A stretch of DNA of 7,103 nucleotides, taken from the NCBI GenBank assembly GCA_023415895.1, contig JAEZJA010000105.1, positions 1 through 7,103 on the forward strand. The letters are read 5' to 3'. The position numbers were made by a program, and so were the translations under genes. The notes beneath the pieces were generated by a model. That model made no database searches, was not told the DNA's origin, and saw only the letters and a list, made by a program, of their open reading frames with translations. This DNA is from Bacillota bacterium. Its GTDB lineage: Bacteria > Bacillota > Clostridia > Oscillospirales > Acutalibacteraceae. Below, one piece after another: positions 5,867 to 7,103 of the stretch (within the stretch, counting starts at the first letter, position 1; each line of letters opens with the position of its first letter).

Positions 5867-5896
5867 ATCATATTGAATGCTATTGCTTAACGGCAA
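5867..5896 (-). promoter_or_regulatory. Possible sigma-A promoter of the DUF4127 operon
   Basis: On the minus strand, TTGCCG (5896-5891) is separated by 18 bases from TATGAT (5872-5867). The matches to the vegetative consensus are 4/6 and 5/6, and transcription would start near 5860. The region is AT-rich, so chance matches are possible. No better spaced pair was found nearer the gene. Confidence 0.4.
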
Positions 5897-5918
5897 CAGC
5901 TTGGTAACTCAGCGTATT

Positions 5919-5969
5919 AGCATTTCGGCGACAGAAGGGCTGAGACGCAGCTCTCCTGCCGCCGATGCT
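5919..5969 (-). terminator. Long imperfect hairpin after the surface-protein gene
   Basis: In the minus-strand transcript AGCAT pairs with ATGCT at the base, with a 2-base bulge. Above it a stem of about 17 bp (CGGCGGCAGGAGAGCTG against CAGCCCTTCTGTCGCCG) closes on a 5-base loop. Two departures from Watson-Crick are G-U pairs only on the minus-strand RNA, leaving a single A-C mismatch, so the fold favours that strand. It begins about 35 bases after the surface-protein stop, where a terminator would be expected. There is no U-tract, so it may instead protect the 3' end or act in processing. Confidence 0.45.
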
Positions 5970-6004
5970 ATACAATGATTTTTAAAGAAAGATGCGAATA
6001 TCTA

Positions 6005-7103
6005 TCAGCAATTGGTTTTTTTCTTGGCGAGTACGATCATACAAGCGGCCGAAAGCAAAGCAGCGACTGCGCCGCCTGCGACAGCTTTCGCACCCGTCTG
6101 GGGTACGCTCGCGTTTGTCGTGGTTGTTTGTGTTTTGAGTCCATCGATTGCGGCTTGCAGTGTCCTAGCTGCGCCGTCAACCTCGTTCTGGGGATTGGTT
6201 CCGCCCAACAGTTGGGAAGCCGCGGCATACGCATTTTTCAGCGCCGTCCAGGTCGCATCCGTATATTGACCCTGGCCTGCATCCAGCAGTGCCTTCGCCT
6301 GATCGCAAGCGGCCTTGAGCGCCGTGACATCCGAGGAATCAACAGGTTTTGTTGGATCAGTCGGCGGTGTAGTGGTACCCGTCTGCTTCTCCACCAGGCC
6401 GTTGAGCGCATCTGTCAGATCCGTTGCTGCCTGGTCAATCACCTGCTGGCTCGATACGTTGTTCAGAACATTTCCCGCCGTTTGGTATGCGGAGGACAGT
6501 GCTGCCCAGCTCTCGTCGGTGTAGTTGCCTTGACCGGCTTGAATCTTGTTCCCTGCCTGTTCGTAGGCCTCCTCCAGAGCGCTGGTATCCGTCGTACTCA
6601 GAGAACCTTCGGCATTCTTGAGCGCATAATACTGCGTCGAGATCTGTTCAGCTGTCGCTGTACCCTCCAGCAGCGTCTTGGTAGCATCTACGGCATCCGT
6701 ATACGCTTTCCAGCTCGATGCGGTAAACTCACCCTGACCCCCCGTCACCTTGGCAGTCGCATTGTCATAAGCCGCCTGCAGTTCCTGAACGGTGACTTCG
6801 TCAGAACCGTCCTGCGCCTTCATCTGGCCGACAGTCATTGTCGAGCCTTCGAGCGAAGGACCGGCAAATCCAACCTGGTCAATGGTGAATGTCTTACCGG
6901 TATAGTCCACGCCATTGAGCAGTGAGAACCAGATCTTGAGGGTCTTGATGTTGTCGGGATACATGGGGATCTGCGTTGTCGTATCATAGAAATATTCAAC
7001 GTCAAAGCGAATGAAGCCCTTGTAGCCGCCCAGCGCCATCTTGCCATCGGACAGGAAGGATTGCGCCGTCCAGCCGCCGTTGCCGTCCTGAATGTAGTAA
7101 TAC
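6005..7103 (-). CDS. Sortase-anchored surface protein, C-terminal part (N-terminus beyond window)
   Basis: The frame is open from the window edge to tandem stops TGA-TAG, giving the last 365 residues of a larger extracellular protein. The first roughly 80 visible residues are rich in aromatics and beta-type sequence (GGYKGFIRFDVEYFYD, LKIWFSLLNGVDYTGKTF, IDQVGFAGPSLEG). They resemble the end of a carbohydrate-binding beta-sandwich module, though this is not certain. Three FIVAR-like helical repeats follow, a Thr/Pro linker separating the second and third. The C-terminus is a classic sorting signal: VPQTG, an Ala-rich hydrophobic stretch, then KKK. A sortase would cut between Thr and Gly and link the protein to peptidoglycan. 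The ATG at 7039 is internal, since coding runs past it. The likely role is adhesion to or degradation of glycans, with the catalytic part, if any, upstream of the window. It lies 350 bp upstream of the DUF4127 operon on the same strand. Confidence 0.88.
   Translation of the reverse strand, partial: YYYIQDGNGGWTAQSFLSDGKMALGGYKGFIRFDVEYFYDTTTQIPMYPDNIKTLKIWFSLLNGVDYTGKTFTIDQVGFAGPSLEGSTMTVGQMKAQDGSDEVTVQELQAAYDNATAKVTGGQGEFTASSWKAYTDAVDATKTLLEGTATAEQISTQYYALKNAEGSLSTTDTSALEEAYEQAGNKIQAGQGNYTDESWAALSSAYQTAGNVLNNVSSQQVIDQAATDLTDALNGLVEKQTGTTTPPTDPTKPVDSSDVTALKAACDQAKALLDAGQGQYTDATWTALKNAYAAASQLLGGTNPQNEVDGAARTLQAAIDGLKTQTTTTNASVPQTGAKAVAGGAVAALLSAACMIVLAKKKTNC
6092..6106 (-). other. VPQTG sortase recognition motif
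   Basis: GTA CCC CAG ACG GGT encodes VPQTG, a variant of LPxTG with Val in place of Leu. It is followed by about 22 mostly Ala, Gly, Val and Leu residues and a KKK tail that ends five residues later. The three-part layout is that of a cell-wall sorting signal. Confidence 0.88.
6137..6328 (-). repeat. FIVAR-like repeat 3
   Basis: About 64 residues beginning VTALKAACDQAKALLDAG, with the shared core GQGQYTDATW and ending LQAAIDGL. It has the same length and spacing as the other two copies. Such three-helix modules act as spacers or glycan-contacting stalks in Gram-positive surface proteins. Confidence 0.8.
6395..6583 (-). repeat. FIVAR-like repeat 2
   Basis: About 63 residues with core GQGNYTDESW, beginning SALEEAYEQAGNKIQ and ending LTDALNGL. 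A Thr/Pro-rich linker of about 20 residues separates it from repeat 3. Confidence 0.8.
6599..6790 (-). repeat. FIVAR-like repeat 1
   Basis: About 64 residues with core GQGEFTASSW, beginning VQELQAAYDNATAKV and ending ALKNAEGSL. It is the most diverged copy (EF in place of NY or QY; AEGSL in place of the usual ALNGL-type end). Confidence 0.78.

Larger units (their letters stand above)
5655..6004. other. 350-bp gene-free region upstream of the DUF4127 operon
   Basis: This AT-rich stretch between the surface-protein stop codon and the DUF4127 start contains no convincing gene. It holds the DUF4127 ribosome binding site (5664-5669), a tandem 9-bp repeat (5758-5775), a possible promoter (5867-5896) and a long imperfect hairpin (5919-5969). 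If the promoter is right, the operon has a leader of about 200 bases, long enough for control elements. I recognised no known riboswitch class. Confidence 0.6.

Noticed and set aside
5975..6925. Plus-strand 316-codon open frame opposite the surface protein
   Set aside because: It is antisense to the repeat and sorting-signal region. It is Cys- and Arg-rich with no recognisable domain, and its length is explained by the biased codon use of the real Ala/Thr-rich gene.

Overview
The window suggests a spore-forming, Gram-positive anaerobe of the Clostridia (Eubacteriales, possibly an Oscillospiraceae/Ruminococcaceae-like gut species). The evidence is strong purine-rich ribosome binding sites, a CotF-like spore-coat protein behind a forespore (sigma-G-type) promoter, a sortase-anchored surface protein with FIVAR-like repeats, and a Crp/Fnr regulator beside a lipoprotein rhodanese. 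The genus is not determined; this is inferred from gene content, not from any search.

Left part (1-1300): a rhodanese-domain lipoprotein (minus strand, cut by the window edge) is divergent from a Crp/Fnr-family regulator (506-1192, plus). The 130-bp region between them holds a good sigma-A-type promoter for the regulator and a small inverted repeat in the rhodanese leader. The regulator converges on a CotF-like, ferritin-like protein (1303-1761, minus), and one strong hairpin at 1267-1298 can terminate both.

Middle (1897-5654, all minus): a likely operon read from right to left. It has a DUF4127 protein (4104-5654), then an atypical 276-residue Gfo/Idh/MocA-like protein that appears to start at TTG (3209-4039), then a canonical 350-residue Gfo/Idh/MocA oxidoreductase (2100-3152). 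It ends with the frameshifted C-terminal remnant of another Gfo/Idh/MocA protein (1897-2099). Gaps between the intact genes are about 55-65 bp and each gene has its own strong ribosome binding site. The set looks like a small sugar- or polyol-related module whose central DUF4127 protein has no function I can state. This is the least explained part of the window.

Right part (5655-7103): a 350-bp gene-free stretch with a possible promoter, a tandem 9-bp repeat and a long imperfect hairpin. It separates the operon from the C-terminal part of a large surface protein on the same strand (6005-7103, cut by the window edge). That protein shows a beta-sandwich-like segment, three FIVAR-like helical repeats, a Pro/Thr linker and a VPQTG-type cell-wall sorting signal.

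No tRNA, rRNA, CRISPR array or insertion sequence was seen.
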